Origin: Poseidonocella sedimentorum
Lineage (GTDB): Bacteria > Pseudomonadota > Alphaproteobacteria > Rhodobacterales > Rhodobacteraceae
Length of the DNA: 64,000 bases
Reading direction: 5' to 3'
Assembly: GCF_900116005.1 (NCBI RefSeq)
Contig: NZ_FOYI01000003.1
Location: forward strand, 1-64,000
Positions within the stretch are counted from its first letter, which is position 1. Every line of letters begins with the position of its first letter. The translations under genes and the position numbers were made by a program. Below are positions 26,395 to 35,730 of the stretch, piece by piece. The notes under the pieces were generated by a model that saw nothing but the letters and a program-made list of their open reading frames with translations, ran no database searches and had not been told where the DNA came from.

Positions 26395-27720
26395 TTGTCA
26401 GACTTCCAGACGCTCGGGCTTGCCCCGGCGATCACGCGTTCTCTTGAAGAAGCGGGTCTCAAGGACCCGACGCCGATCCAGGCCCAGGCTATTCCCCATG
26501 CGCTCGAAGGCCACGATATTCTCGGCCTCGCCCAAACCGGTACCGGCAAGACGCTGGCCTTCAGCCTGCCGATGATTCACCGCCTCACCGAAATGCCCGG
26601 CAAGCCCGCGCCGAAATCGGTCAAGGCCCTGGTGCTTGCGCCGACGCGCGAGCTGGTCAACCAGATCGCTGAAAACCTGCGCCCGATGGTCAAGCACACG
26701 CGGCTGCGGGTGACGACGGTTGTCGGCGGCCAGTCGATCAGCCGCCAGATCAATACGCTCGCACGCGGGATCGATATCCTCGTCGCGACGCCGGGCCGGC
26801 TCATTGACCTGATGGATCGCGGCGCGGTTGATCTCTCGACCGTGCAGTTCCTCGTGCTCGACGAGGCCGACCAGATGCTCGACATGGGCTTCATCCACGC
26901 GCTGCGCCGGATCGCGCCGCAACTGGGCCAGCCGCGCCAAACGATGCTTTTCTCGGCGACCATGCCCAAGCAGCTTGAGAGCCTGAGCGCGAGCTACCTC
27001 ACCGATCCGCGCCGGATTCAGGTCGCGCCTCCGGGCAAGACGGCCGATGCGGTCGATCAATCGGTGGTCTTCCTGCCCAAAGCGGAGAAGGGCGCCAAGC
27101 TGCGCGAGATCCTCGCCGCCGAGCCCGAGGCGCTCACGCTCGTCTTCTCGCGCACCAAGCACGGTGCGGAGCGGATGAAGAATCAGCTTGTCGCCGAAGG
27201 CGTCAAGGCCGACAGCGTCCATGGCAACAAGAGCCAGGGCCAGCGCGACCGGGCGATCAAGGCCTTCCGCGCAGGCACGGTGACGGTGCTGGTGGCGACG
27301 GATGTGGCGGCGCGCGGGATCGACATTCCCGGCGTGTCCTACGTGATCAACTATGATCTGCCCAACGTGCCGGAGGCCTATGTCCACCGGATCGGGCGCA
27401 CGGCGCGCGCAGGCCGTGACGGCACGGCGATTTCCTTCTGCAGCCCCGATGAACGGCCGCTGCTGCGCGATATCGAACGGCTCATCAAGCGCCGGTTCAG
27501 CGATGATGCGGGCCATGATGACAGTCAGCACGCGGAAGCAGGCGCGCCGAAAGGCAAGCCCAAGCATCGTCGTGGCGGCCAGGGCAAACCGCGCTCGGCG
27601 CAAGGCAAACCGCGCGGCGGGCAGGGCGACGCAGGCGCCAACCGCGCCGGCGGCAAGCCGGGTGGCCGGCGTCGCCGGTCGCGCAGCGGGGGCGGCACGT
27701 CCAGCCCCGCGGCGGCTTAA
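26395..27720 (+). CDS. DEAD-box ATP-dependent RNA helicase (RhlE type)
   Basis: 441 residues. Helicase motifs in order are Q motif PTPIQ, motif I AQTGTGKT (46-53), PTRELVNQ, TPGR, motif II DEAD (156-159), SAT, and the C-terminal HRIGRTARAGRDG. From about residue 390 a basic Gly/Lys/Arg/Gln-rich tail with repeated GKPRG/GGQG units binds RNA non-specifically. Such helicases remodel structured RNA in cold growth, ribosome assembly or RNA decay. I use the TTG start at 26395, preceded by AAAGGA, because it gives the conserved SDFQTLGL N-terminus and no nearby ATG does. Confidence 0.95.
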   Translation: MSDFQTLGLAPAITRSLEEAGLKDPTPIQAQAIPHALEGHDILGLAQTGTGKTLAFSLPMIHRLTEMPGKPAPKSVKALVLAPTRELVNQIAENLRPMVKHTRLRVTTVVGGQSISRQINTLARGIDILVATPGRLIDLMDRGAVDLSTVQFLVLDEADQMLDMGFIHALRRIAPQLGQPRQTMLFSATMPKQLESLSASYLTDPRRIQVAPPGKTADAVDQSVVFLPKAEKGAKLREILAAEPEALTLVFSRTKHGAERMKNQLVAEGVKADSVHGNKSQGQRDRAIKAFRAGTVTVLVATDVAARGIDIPGVSYVINYDLPNVPEAYVHRIGRTARAGRDGTAISFCSPDERPLLRDIERLIKRRFSDDAGHDDSQHAEAGAPKGKPKHRRGGQGKPRSAQGKPRGGQGDAGANRAGGKPGGRRRRSRSGGGTSSPAAA

Positions 27721-28223
27721 GCCTCGGGCATCGGGGGGCGGGTGGCGCGCGCAAGCGCCTCGCAAAGCTCCCCGTAAAGCACCAAGCGTTCGGGCGCCGA
27801 CAGGAAGCGCCCGAGCTCGACCTCTCGCGGACCATCCCCTTTCAGAGTGATATATTGCGCGACGGGCCCGCCTTGGGCGTGGATCGCGGCGCGTGTCCAG
27901 AACGGGTTGGCCTGCCAATGCTGCGACGGCCCGCGCGGGTTGTGGCGCACAAGCTCCACCGCGTCGGGGCTGATGGTCAGCTCCTCGACGATCCGCGCGT
28001 CCCGGTCGCTCCGCCGTAACCCGAACCAGAGCGCGGCGATGGTGAGCATCAGAAACGGCAGGAGCGCCCAGAGCACCGGGCTGCCCAGCACCGCCAGCAG
28101 CGGCAGCAGCAAAAGCCCCGCCGTGGCGCCGATCATCACCGCAAATCCCCGGTTCGACAGCGAGCGATAGGGCCAGGCCGCCAATCGCCGCGTCCCGTGT
28201 TCCTCTGTCCAGGTGTAGGGCAT
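27717..28223 (-). CDS. DUF2244 domain membrane protein
   Basis: 168 residues. Two adjacent membrane helices (about 27-65: FAVMIGATAGLLLLPLLAVLG and a second hydrophobic run) are followed by a soluble domain with VELVRHNP, FWTRAAIH and RFLSAPERLVLYGEL. That is the DUF2244 pattern. Function unknown; in alphaproteobacteria these genes often lie close to cytochrome oxidase genes, and ctaD is the next gene here. Its stop overlaps the helicase stop by 3 bp on the other strand. AAGGAG precedes the ATG at 28223. Confidence 0.85.
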   Translation of the reverse strand: MPYTWTEEHGTRRLAAWPYRSLSNRGFAVMIGATAGLLLLPLLAVLGSPVLWALLPFLMLTIAALWFGLRRSDRDARIVEELTISPDAVELVRHNPRGPSQHWQANPFWTRAAIHAQGGPVAQYITLKGDGPREVELGRFLSAPERLVLYGELCEALARATRPPMPEA

Positions 28224-28500
28224 GCGTCTCTCCTTGCAGTCCAAGGATAGGTGCGGCGCCGCAAAAGAAAAGTGGCAAGCGCCGGCATGCCCTTTGCAGA
28301 GTCGCAGGGCGCGCCCTCAACGGTGGTTGCGCCATCGCCGATCGCTCATGCCGAGCGGGCGCGTCGCGGGCGTTTGCCGGGGTGCCCCGTTTGATGCAAA
28401 GACCAGAAGCACCGGGGCGCATTATCGCCCGTCGGGCCGCGTGATGGCCTCAGATGCCCCAAGGCAGTGATCGGGCGGCGCGCGCCGCAGCCCCCATGAA
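28224..28500. other. Intergenic region upstream of DUF2244 gene, no gene seen
   Basis: This lies between the DUF2244 start and the ctaD terminator. It is GC rich. I see the ribosome site of the DUF2244 gene and a GGGGTGCCCC palindrome near 28379, but no convincing promoter, RNA or protein. Confidence 0.4.
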
Positions 28501-28528
28501 AAAAGGCCCGGAGATCTCCGGGCCTTTT
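28501..28528. terminator. Strong palindromic terminator after ctaD
   Basis: AAAAGGCCCGGAGA is followed by its exact reverse complement TCTCCGGGCCTTTT (28 bp, perfect). It lies 25 bp past the ctaD stop on the minus strand and would also work on the plus strand. Confidence 0.9.
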
Positions 28529-28553
28529 GTCGTTTCTGGCTATGGCGCGCGGC

Positions 28554-30227
28554 TTAGTGCGCCGGGTGCTTGTCCCAGTCTTCCTGCTTCGGGAGCTGCT
28601 CGAACGTGTGCTCCGGCGGCGGGGAGGGCAGGGTCCATTCCAGCGTATCAGCGTATTCGTTCCAGGGGTTGGCCACGGTGCTGCGCGTGCCGTAGCGCAG
28701 GGTGTAGACCATCACCCCGATGAAGAAGAGGAACGAGGCGAAGCTCAGGAAGGCGCCGAGGGAGGAGTAGAAGTTCCACGTGGCGAAGGCTTCGGGATAG
28801 TCGATGTAACGGCGCGGCATGCCCTGACGGCCCAGGAAGTGCTGGGGGAAGAAGGTCAGGTTGGCGCCGATGAACATCGCCCAGAAGTGCAGCTTGCCGG
28901 CCCATTCGGGATACATCCGGCCCGACATCTTCGGCAGGTAGAAGTAGATCCCCGCGAAGATGCAGAAAATGGCTCCGAGCGACATCACGTAGTGGAAGTG
29001 CGCCACGACGTAGTAGGTGTCGTGATAGGCCCGGTCGACGCCCGCTTGCGAGAGCACGATCCCGGTCACGCCGCCCACGGTGAAGAGGAACAGGAAGCCG
29101 AAGGCCCAGAGCATCGGAGTCTTGAACTCGATCGAGCCACCCCACATCGTCGCGATCCAGGAGAAGATCTTCACCCCTGTCGGCACCGCGATGACCATGG
29201 TGGCGAGCATGAAGTAGGTCTGCTGCCGGAGCGACATGCCCACGGTATACATGTGGTGCGCCCAGACGACGAAGCCGAGGACCCCGATCGCCACCAGCGC
29301 GTAGACCATCGGCAGGTAGCCGAAGATGGGCTTGCGCGAGAAGGTCGCGATCACGTGGGAGATGATGCCGAAACCGGGCAGGATGATGATGTAGACTTCC
29401 GGGTGCCCGAAGAACCACAGGATGTGCTGGTAGAGGATCGGATCGCCGCCACCTGCGGGATCGAAGAAGGTCGTCCCGAAGTTGCGGTCGGTCAGCAGCA
29501 TGGTGATCGCGCCGGCGAGCACGGGCAGCGCCAGAAGGATGAGCCATGCCGTCACGAAGATCGACCAGGAGAAGAGCGGCACCTTGTGCAGCGTCATGCC
29601 CGGGGCGCGCATGTTGAGGAAGGTCGTGATCATGTTGATCGCGCCGAGGATCGACGAGGCGCCCGAGACGTGGACCGCGAAGATCGCGAGATCCATCGAC
29701 ATGCCGGCCTCGGAGGTCGAGAGCGGCGGGTAGAGCACCCAGCCCACGCCCGAGCCGAGCTGGCCGTTGCCGCCGGGGGCGAGGATCGAGGCCACGCCGA
29801 GCGATGTCCCGGCGAAATACAGCCAGAAGCTCAGGTTGTTGAGCCGCGGGAAGGCCATGTCCGGTGCGCCGATCTGGAGCGGCATGAAGTAGTTGCCGAA
29901 GCCCCCGAAGAGCGCCGGAATCACCACGAAGAACATCATCAGCACGCCGTGATAGGTGATCATGACGTTCCACAGATGACCGTTGGGCGTGCATTGCTCG
30001 ACCGTGGTCGGGAACAGGCGCGCACCTTCTTCGCACATGAATTGCACGCCGGGGTGCATCAGCTCCATCCGCATGTACACGGTGAAGGCGACGGAGATGA
30101 ATCCGACGATTCCCGCGACAAAGAGATAGAGGATCCCGATGTCCTTGTGGTTGGTTGACATGAACCAACGGGTGAAGAAATCGCGCTGATCTTCGTGTTC
30201 GTGGCCGTGAATGGCTGCGTCCGCCAT
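28554..30227 (-). CDS. ctaD: Cytochrome c oxidase subunit I (aa3 type)
   Basis: 557 residues with 12 membrane helices. It carries the binuclear centre and heme a of the terminal oxidase. Ligand motifs are visible: [12 protein letters not shown] (heme a), [17 protein letters not shown] (CuB His and the cross-linked Tyr), [10 protein letters not shown] (two CuB His) and [12 protein letters not shown] (heme a3 and a). The N-terminus ([31 protein letters not shown]) is typical of alphaproteobacterial CtaD. AGGAGG precedes the ATG at 30227. Other oxidase subunits are absent here, so it is a single-gene unit. Confidence 0.97.
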   Translation of the reverse strand: MADAAIHGHEHEDQRDFFTRWFMSTNHKDIGILYLFVAGIVGFISVAFTVYMRMELMHPGVQFMCEEGARLFPTTVEQCTPNGHLWNVMITYHGVLMMFFVVIPALFGGFGNYFMPLQIGAPDMAFPRLNNLSFWLYFAGTSLGVASILAPGGNGQLGSGVGWVLYPPLSTSEAGMSMDLAIFAVHVSGASSILGAINMITTFLNMRAPGMTLHKVPLFSWSIFVTAWLILLALPVLAGAITMLLTDRNFGTTFFDPAGGGDPILYQHILWFFGHPEVYIIILPGFGIISHVIATFSRKPIFGYLPMVYALVAIGVLGFVVWAHHMYTVGMSLRQQTYFMLATMVIAVPTGVKIFSWIATMWGGSIEFKTPMLWAFGFLFLFTVGGVTGIVLSQAGVDRAYHDTYYVVAHFHYVMSLGAIFCIFAGIYFYLPKMSGRMYPEWAGKLHFWAMFIGANLTFFPQHFLGRQGMPRRYIDYPEAFATWNFYSSLGAFLSFASFLFFIGVMVYTLRYGTRSTVANPWNEYADTLEWTLPSPPPEHTFEQLPKQEDWDKHPAH

Positions 30228-30644
30228 GCCTTGCCTCCTAGGTAGCAGTTACACGGCTCAAGGGGCGGGCCCTGATCCGTTCTTCACCTCGTTCTAGTTT
30301 GCGCGGGCGGGATGGGCAATGTCCGCTTTTGCCGCAGGTTGATTATTTTTGGGGTGTCGGGGAGCGGAGGTATCCCGTATCGAACCCTCGCCTTTGTATC
30401 TGATGGGATTTGCACCAGCCCGGAGCAAGGCCCGGAGGGCCGCCGGGCCAGCGCCTGCCCGTCCCGGCGGGCTGGCGCTTTGGTTGGGGTCGGAGAGACC
30501 TTGGAGCGTAGATGAATCTGGCCACATAAAGCGCGCCCGCTCAATCGTTGGCGGCGCCATCCCTCGGGCAGGCGCTCGCCCGGCTTCGCGCGGGGGCCGC
30601 CACAATGTTCTCAGAAGTCGGCCGAAGTTCTGTTCAGCAGTGCA
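30228..30644. other. 417-bp intergenic region with two back-to-back GC hairpins
   Basis: The region upstream of ctaD also contains the downstream side of lipB. GGCCCGG/CCGGGCC (30429-30449) is followed at once by a 12-bp stem AGCGCCTGCCCG/CGGGCTGGCGCT (one mismatch, 30450-30479) and TTT. These could be a REP-like repeat pair or a terminator for a short plus-strand transcript. No tRNA or protein gene is supported. The ctaD promoter must lie near 30240-30340, but I cannot place it confidently. Confidence 0.45.
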
Positions 30645-31310
30645 TCAGGGCAGGGAAGAAGTGTCGCCAAAAACGCTCGTAAAATTGCGTCGCAGCGCGT
30701 TGTCGAGGTCTTCCATCGTCACCGGCAGGCCCAGATCCACGAGGCTGGTGACGCCGTGATCGCGGATGCCGCAGGGAACGATTCCGTCGAAATGCTCCAG
30801 ATCGGGTTCCACGTTGATGGAAATGCCATGGAAACTCACCCATTTGCGCAGGCGAATCCCGATGGCCGCGATCTTGTCCTCGCGCGTCTCGCCCGACGGC
30901 AGGGCCGGTTTGTCGGGCCGCGCGATCCAGACGCCAACGCGCCCTTCGCGAATCTCGCCGCGCAGGTTGAACTCCGCCAGCGTCGCGATGACCCAGCCCT
31001 CAAGCTGCTCCACGAATGCGCGCACATCGCGCCCGCGCTTGGTGAGATCGAGCATCACATAGGCCACGCGCTGGCCGGGCCCGTGATAGGTGTACTGCCC
31101 GCCGCGCCGCGCGGTGAACACCTCGAACCGGTCCGGATCGGTGAGATCCTCGGGCCGCGCGCTGGTCCCGGCGGTATAGAGCGGGGGGTGTTCGAGCAGC
31201 CAGACGGCCTCATCCGCGCGGCCTTCGAGGATTGCATCCACCCGCGCTTCCATCTGTGCGAGCGCCTGCGGATAGGCCACGGGGGCGGGCGAGACGATCC
31301 AGTCGACCAT
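30645..31310 (-). CDS. lipB: Lipoyl(octanoyl) transferase
   Basis: 221 residues. LipB moves octanoate from acyl carrier protein to lipoyl domains. Motifs are [13 protein letters not shown], the catalytic lysine in [18 protein letters not shown], and the acyl-binding cysteine in [16 protein letters not shown] start at the ATG at 31310 ([13 protein letters not shown]), with AAGGA upstream. An in-frame extension to 31373 is not conserved in style. Stand-alone gene. Confidence 0.96.
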   Translation of the reverse strand: MVDWIVSPAPVAYPQALAQMEARVDAILEGRADEAVWLLEHPPLYTAGTSARPEDLTDPDRFEVFTARRGGQYTYHGPGQRVAYVMLDLTKRGRDVRAFVEQLEGWVIATLAEFNLRGEIREGRVGVWIARPDKPALPSGETREDKIAAIGIRLRKWVSFHGISINVEPDLEHFDGIVPCGIRDHGVTSLVDLGLPVTMEDLDNALRRNFTSVFGDTSSLP

Positions 31311-31503
31311 GCTGTCAAAGTCCTTGCTGACGTGTTGCAGACGGGGATGCCGCCAGTTGGCGCCGCTTGTCAATCGCGCCCGGGTTTCGTCTCATCCGGG
31401 GACTGCGCGGGGCGCGTTTGAGGGGAGTTCGAAAAAACCTGAAATCTGCTCTTGATGTGCCCCGATGCCTCCGTTAGAGAGCGCTTCACCAAGTCAAGGC
31501 AGT

Positions 31504-31590
31504 GCGGTCGTGGCGGAATTGGTAGACGCGCAGCGTTGAGGTCGCTGTGGGGTAACTCCCGTGGAAGTTCGAGTCTTCTCGACCGCACCA
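31504..31590 (+). tRNA. tRNA-Leu (GAG)
   Basis: 87 nt with encoded CCA. The acceptor is GCGGTCG/CGACCGC. The anticodon loop is TTGAGGT, giving GAG. A long variable arm (GTGGGGTAACTCCCGT) and T arm GTTCGAGTC follow, typical of a class II tRNA. Confidence 0.96.
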
Positions 31591-31602
31591 TTCTCTCAGG
31601 TT

Positions 31603-31660
31603 CGAACGGCGCGGCCGTTTGATTGAGAGAGTTCGAACTCCGTTCGAACGGGCGCACCAC
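31603..31660. repeat. Cluster of TTCGAA palindromes after tRNA-Leu
   Basis: Three copies of GTTCGAAC-type sequence occur near 31603, 31631 and 31642. The middle one is GAGTTCGAACTC, a perfect 12-bp palindrome. The last is followed by GGGCGCACCACTCTC, which resembles the tRNA 3' end GACCGCACCATTCTC. The set also creates overlapping GTTC-N7-GTTC patterns on both strands (31631-31645 and 31635-31649). Confidence 0.45.
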
Positions 31661-31833
31661 TCTCTTTCTCAACAGTCATAATTGCGCTCTTTGTTGAGAG
31701 GCTCCCCGCCAAGGCGGCCCCCGAACTTTCGAAAAATGCTCCCAAAGTGCCGGTAGGCGCATCCCGTGTGCTTTGCTAGGTTACCCGTGTTCGGAGCGCC
31801 GCGTGGCGGCGCGGTGCAATCGGGGGGATCGAC

Positions 31834-32781
31834 GTGCCCAGCAAGACAGTTCTTTTCGCCATTGCGGCGGTGATCGTGGGATTCGTGATCGGTGTGATTG
31901 CGCGGTCGGCGGATGACAAGAATTATGACGCGGCCATCGCGGCGTTGGAGGCGCGTGTCGACGGGCTCTCTGCAGGCGTCGATGAGATCCAGTCGGGCAT
32001 GAGCGAGAGCTTCGCGGCGGTGGAATCGGGGATTTCGGAGCGGATCGGCGCGGTCGAGGCGGGCGTAAGCGCGGGGGCGCAGGCATTGTCCGAGGCGACC
32101 GGCGCTCTGCGCGGCGAGATGGCGGCGATGGGCGAGGCCACGCGCGCGGCACTGGCCGAGGCGCAGGCAGCGGCCCAGGACGCGGTGACCGCCGGTTTGG
32201 CGGCGATGAGCCCGGCGGAGACCTTGGAGGCGGCTCCCGAGACCATGCCCGAGGCAGCGACAGAGGCGACGATGGAGGCGGCGACAGAGGCAACGACAGA
32301 GGCGGTGGCCGACGCGCCCGTCTACCGCGCGGGGCAGACCGTGATGCTGGCCGACGGTGCGCTGCGGGTCTTCGTCTCGCGCGTGGATGACGGCGAAGGG
32401 CGTGTGAGCCTCGCGGTCAACGGGTTCGAGCGGGTCATGCTGGGGCAGGGGCGCGCCACCGAGGTGCGCGGCGGTGACGGGGCGGCGTGTCTGTTGTCGG
32501 TTGGCGAGGTCTCGGCGGACGGCGTGGCGCTCGCGGCGCCTTGCGGAGCCGATCGTGCGGAGCCCCGCGGGGTAACGGCGGGCAGCACCGCGCGGCTCAC
32601 CGATGGGCTGCGGGTGTTCGTCTCGCGCGTCTCGGACGGCGCGGCGCGGATCGCGATCAATGGCCGGTCGCTCCAGAGCCTCTCCGTTGGCGAGGCCGCC
32701 GATGTTCCCGGCCAGCGCTGCGCCCTGCGGCTCGAAGGGATCGACCGGGGCCACGTGGACGTCTCCACCACCTGCGGCTGA
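31834..32781 (+). CDS. Hypothetical membrane-anchored protein with coiled coil and duplicated C-terminal domain
   Basis: 315 residues from a GTG start, with a G-rich ribosome site. One N-terminal membrane helix (about 5-23) anchors it. A long Ala/Glu-rich heptad region (about 30-120) should form a coiled coil. An EAATEAT-type low-complexity linker follows (about 125-165). The C-terminus holds two related units of about 70 residues: each starts AGxT..L.DG.LRVFVSRV.DG..R, continues with NG and GxA, and ends in a pair of cysteines 19-21 apart, probably a disulfide. The likely topology is periplasmic. I do not recognise the family. Confidence 0.7.
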   Translation: MPSKTVLFAIAAVIVGFVIGVIARSADDKNYDAAIAALEARVDGLSAGVDEIQSGMSESFAAVESGISERIGAVEAGVSAGAQALSEATGALRGEMAAMGEATRAALAEAQAAAQDAVTAGLAAMSPAETLEAAPETMPEAATEATMEAATEATTEAVADAPVYRAGQTVMLADGALRVFVSRVDDGEGRVSLAVNGFERVMLGQGRATEVRGGDGAACLLSVGEVSADGVALAAPCGADRAEPRGVTAGSTARLTDGLRVFVSRVSDGAARIAINGRSLQSLSVGEAADVPGQRCALRLEGIDRGHVDVSTTCG

Positions 32782-32808
32782 GGCGCACATAAAATCGCAC
32801 GCGGGCCC

Positions 32809-32839
32809 TTGACCTTCCCGTAACTGGAACCCCTATCTC
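32809..32839 (+). promoter_or_regulatory. CueR-type copper-inducible promoter of copA
   Basis: TTGACC (-35, 32809-32814), a 19-bp spacer, TATCTC (-10, 32834-32839). The spacer carries the imperfect dyad ACCTTCC...TGGAACC. The long 19-bp spacer and the CCTTCC-N6-GGAA core are the hallmarks of MerR/CueR-activated promoters. Confidence 0.85.
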
Positions 32840-32862
32840 CCACCCGAGAAAGGGGCGCCGTC

Positions 32863-35340
32863 ATGAACAATCGTCAAACCCAGGCACCGGGTTCCCACAG
32901 CCTCGTCCTTGAGGGGCTGAGCTGCGGCGCCTGTGCCGCGCGGGCGCGCGGGGCACTCGATAAAGTTCCGGGGGTGAGCGAGGTCTCGGTCAATTTCGCC
33001 GATGGCAAAGCGCGGTTTCAGGCTGCGCCCGACGCGCTCCCGGCGGCGGCGCGGGCTCTGGCCGAGGCGGGCTATCCGGTCCGGAAGATGCAGATCCGCT
33101 TTGCCGTGCCGGACATGTCCTGCGCGTCCTGCGCCGGGCGGATCGAAGCGGCGTTGGACGGCGCGCCGGGGGTGCTTGGGGTCCACAGCAACCTCGCCCG
33201 CCGGGAGGTGACCGTCACGGCACAAGACGGCGTGGCCGCGCCCGACGATCTGCGCCAGCGGCTCGCGCAGGCCGGCTACCCGCCCGCAGAGACACCCACC
33301 GGCACGCAGCAAAACGGCGAGACAGGTAAAACCGAAGCGCAGCGCGAGGTCCACCAGGCCGCCCGCCGCGCCGCGATCGCCGCGATCCTCACCCTGCCGG
33401 TGTTCCTCATCGAGATGGGCGGCCACCTCTATGCGCCCTGGCATCACCTCATCAACCGCACCATCGGGCAACAGACAAGCTGGCTCCTGCAGGGCGCGCT
33501 GGCGCTTGCGGTGATCCTCGGGCCGGGGCGGCCGCTGTTTGCCCGCGGGATCCGGGCGCTTTGGCGCCGCGCGCCGGACATGAACAGCCTCGTCGCCCTC
33601 GGCGCGGGGGCGGCCTTCGGCTATTCGGCGGTGGCCACGGCCCTGCCGGAGCTGCTGCCCGCCTCGGCGCGCGCGGTCTACTTCGAGGCGGCGGCCGTCA
33701 TCGTCACGCTCATCCTCATCGGGCGTTACCTTGAGGCGCGGGCCCGGGGCCGGACCGGGGATGCGCTGCGCGGTCTGCTCGATCTGCGCCCCCAGACGGC
33801 GCGGGTCCTTGAGGGCGCGCGGGTGGTGGAGCGGCCCTTGGGCGAGGTGGTCGAGGGCGATCTGCTCGATCTGCGCCCCGGCGCGCGGGTCCCCGTAGAT
33901 GGCGTCGTGACGGAGGGCGCGAGCCAGATCGACGAGAGCATGATCTCCGGCGAGCCGCTGCCCGTGGCCAAGGCGCCGGGGGACGCGGTCATCGGCGGGA
34001 CAATGAACGGGACCGGCCACCTGCGCTTTCGCGCGACCCACGTGGGCGCGGCCACGGTCCTGTCGCGGATCGTGCGGCTGGTCGATGAGGCGCAGGGCGC
34101 GCGGCTTCCGGTGCAGGCGTTGGTGGACCGGGTCACGCTCTGGTTCGTCCCGGCGGTGCTTCTGGCGGCGGTGCTGACGGTCGGCGCCTGGCTGCTCTTC
34201 GGGCCAGAGCCGCGCCTGACCCACGCGCTGATCGCGGGCGTGTCGGTCCTGATCATCGCCTGCCCCTGCGCCATGGGGCTCGCGACGCCGACCTCGATCA
34301 TGGTGGGCACCGGCCGTGCGGCGGAACTCGGGGTGCTCTTCCGGCAGGGCGATGCGCTGCAACGGCTGAGCGGGGTCCACGCGGTCGCTTTCGACAAGAC
34401 CGGCACGCTCACCGAAGGGCGCCCGACGGTCACCGATGTGGTGACGCTGGAGGGGCGCGGGCGCGCGGCGCTGCTCGCCTCGGTCGCGGCGCTCGAGGCC
34501 CAGTCGGAGCACCCGCTGGCCATGGCCTTTGCTGCGGCAAGCGAGGGGGCGGCGCTGCCCGAGGTCGCGGAGTTTGCCTCCGAGACCGGGCAGGGCATTC
34601 GCGGCGTTGTCGGCGGCGCGGACCTGCGCGTGGGCTCGCGCGCCTATCTCGAAGCCGCGGGCATCGCTGTGAGCGCGGCGGAGGCCGAGACCGCGGAAAC
34701 CCTCGCGGCGCAAGGGAAAACCACCGTGTTCGCCGCGATGGACGGCGCCCTGGCCGGGATTATCGCCGTGGCCGATCCGATCAAGGCCAGTAGCGCGGCG
34801 GCCATGGCAGCGCTCAAGGCGCGAGGGCTGCGCACGCTCCTGCTCTCGGGCGATCAGCGCGCAACGGCGGAGGCTGTCGGCACGGCGCTCGGGGTCTCCG
34901 AGGTCCATGCCGGGATGCGCCCCGAGGACAAGCTCGCGCTGCTGCAGGAGCTGCGCAGCCAAGGCGGCGTCGCCTTCGTCGGCGACGGGATCAACGACGC
35001 CCCCGCGCTCGCGGGCGCGGATGTGGGGATCGCGCTTGGCACGGGCACGGATATCGCCATGGAGGCCGCCGATGTGGTGCTCATGTCGGGCGATCCGCTG
35101 GGCGTGGCCAACGCCTGGGAGGTCTCGCGCCAGAGCATGGCCAATATCCGCCAGAACCTCTTCTGGGCCTTTGGCTACAACGTCGCGCTGATCCCAGTGG
35201 CGGCGGGGCTCTTTTATCCGCTGACCGGGGCGATGCTCTCGCCGATGCTTGCCGCCGGGGCGATGGCGCTCTCGTCGGTCTTCGTGCTGACCAACGCGCT
35301 ACGCTTGCGCCGGATCCGGGCCGTGGAGGGCATGGAATGA
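32863..35340 (+). CDS. copA: Copper-exporting P1B-type ATPase
   Basis: 825 residues. Two N-terminal metal-binding domains carry CxxC at C21/C24 (LSCGACA) and C87/C90 (MSCASCA). Eight membrane helices follow. The translocation motif CPC is at about 467-469 (ACPCAMGLATP). The phosphorylated aspartate is in DKTGTLTEG (about 511), with the HP motif SEHPL and GDGINDAPAL further on. It pumps Cu(I) out of the cytoplasm. cueR overlaps its stop by 4 bp, so sensor and pump share one copper-controlled transcript. Confidence 0.97.
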   Translation: MNNRQTQAPGSHSLVLEGLSCGACAARARGALDKVPGVSEVSVNFADGKARFQAAPDALPAAARALAEAGYPVRKMQIRFAVPDMSCASCAGRIEAALDGAPGVLGVHSNLARREVTVTAQDGVAAPDDLRQRLAQAGYPPAETPTGTQQNGETGKTEAQREVHQAARRAAIAAILTLPVFLIEMGGHLYAPWHHLINRTIGQQTSWLLQGALALAVILGPGRPLFARGIRALWRRAPDMNSLVALGAGAAFGYSAVATALPELLPASARAVYFEAAAVIVTLILIGRYLEARARGRTGDALRGLLDLRPQTARVLEGARVVERPLGEVVEGDLLDLRPGARVPVDGVVTEGASQIDESMISGEPLPVAKAPGDAVIGGTMNGTGHLRFRATHVGAATVLSRIVRLVDEAQGARLPVQALVDRVTLWFVPAVLLAAVLTVGAWLLFGPEPRLTHALIAGVSVLIIACPCAMGLATPTSIMVGTGRAAELGVLFRQGDALQRLSGVHAVAFDKTGTLTEGRPTVTDVVTLEGRGRAALLASVAALEAQSEHPLAMAFAAASEGAALPEVAEFASETGQGIRGVVGGADLRVGSRAYLEAAGIAVSAAEAETAETLAAQGKTTVFAAMDGALAGIIAVADPIKASSAAAMAALKARGLRTLLLSGDQRATAEAVGTALGVSEVHAGMRPEDKLALLQELRSQGGVAFVGDGINDAPALAGADVGIALGTGTDIAMEAADVVLMSGDPLGVANAWEVSRQSMANIRQNLFWAFGYNVALIPVAAGLFYPLTGAMLSPMLAAGAMALSSVFVLTNALRLRRIRAVEGME

Positions 35341-35720
35341 ACATCGGAGAGGCCGCGAAATTGGTCGGGCTGCCGCCCAAGACGATCCGCTATTACGAGG
35401 AGATCGCGCTGGTCACGCCGGGGCGGGACGCCAATGGCTACCGCGCCTTTTCAGAGCCGGACCTGCACAAGCTGCGCTTTCTCGCCCGGGCCCGCGCCCT
35501 TGGGTTCTCCATCGAGGATTGCCGCGTGCTGCTCGCGCTTTACGAGGACGACACGCGCGAGAGCGCGCAGGTCCGCGCGATTGCCCAGGAGCACCTTGCG
35601 CGGATCGACGAGAAAATCGCGGGGCTCAAGGCACTGCGGGGCACGCTGGCACATCTGGTCTCGGCCTGCGCCGGAGACGACCGGCCCGATTGCCCGATCC
35701 TCGACGATCTGGGCGGCTGA
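35337..35720 (+). CDS. cueR: Copper-responsive MerR-family regulator
   Basis: 127 residues. The MerR winged helix is at the N-terminus (MNIGEAAKLVGLPPKTIRYYEE). A dimer coiled coil spans about 75-108. The metal loop is CAGDDRPDC with C111 and C119; these two cysteines at 8-residue spacing are diagnostic of Cu(I)/Ag(I)/Au(I) sensors. It activates the CueR-type promoter at 32809. ATGA overlap with copA. Confidence 0.95.
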   Translation: MNIGEAAKLVGLPPKTIRYYEEIALVTPGRDANGYRAFSEPDLHKLRFLARARALGFSIEDCRVLLALYEDDTRESAQVRAIAQEHLARIDEKIAGLKALRGTLAHLVSACAGDDRPDCPILDDLGG

Positions 35721-35730
35721 GGCCGGGCGC

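Noticed and set aside
30355-30410. tRNA-like stretch with GGTTCGAT on the minus strand
   Set aside because: The T stem does not pair and no acceptor or anticodon stem can be built.
32833-34962. 709-codon minus-strand frame opposite copA
   Set aside because: Arg/His/Gly/Asp-rich antisense shadow of a clearly conserved ATPase; no domain recognised.
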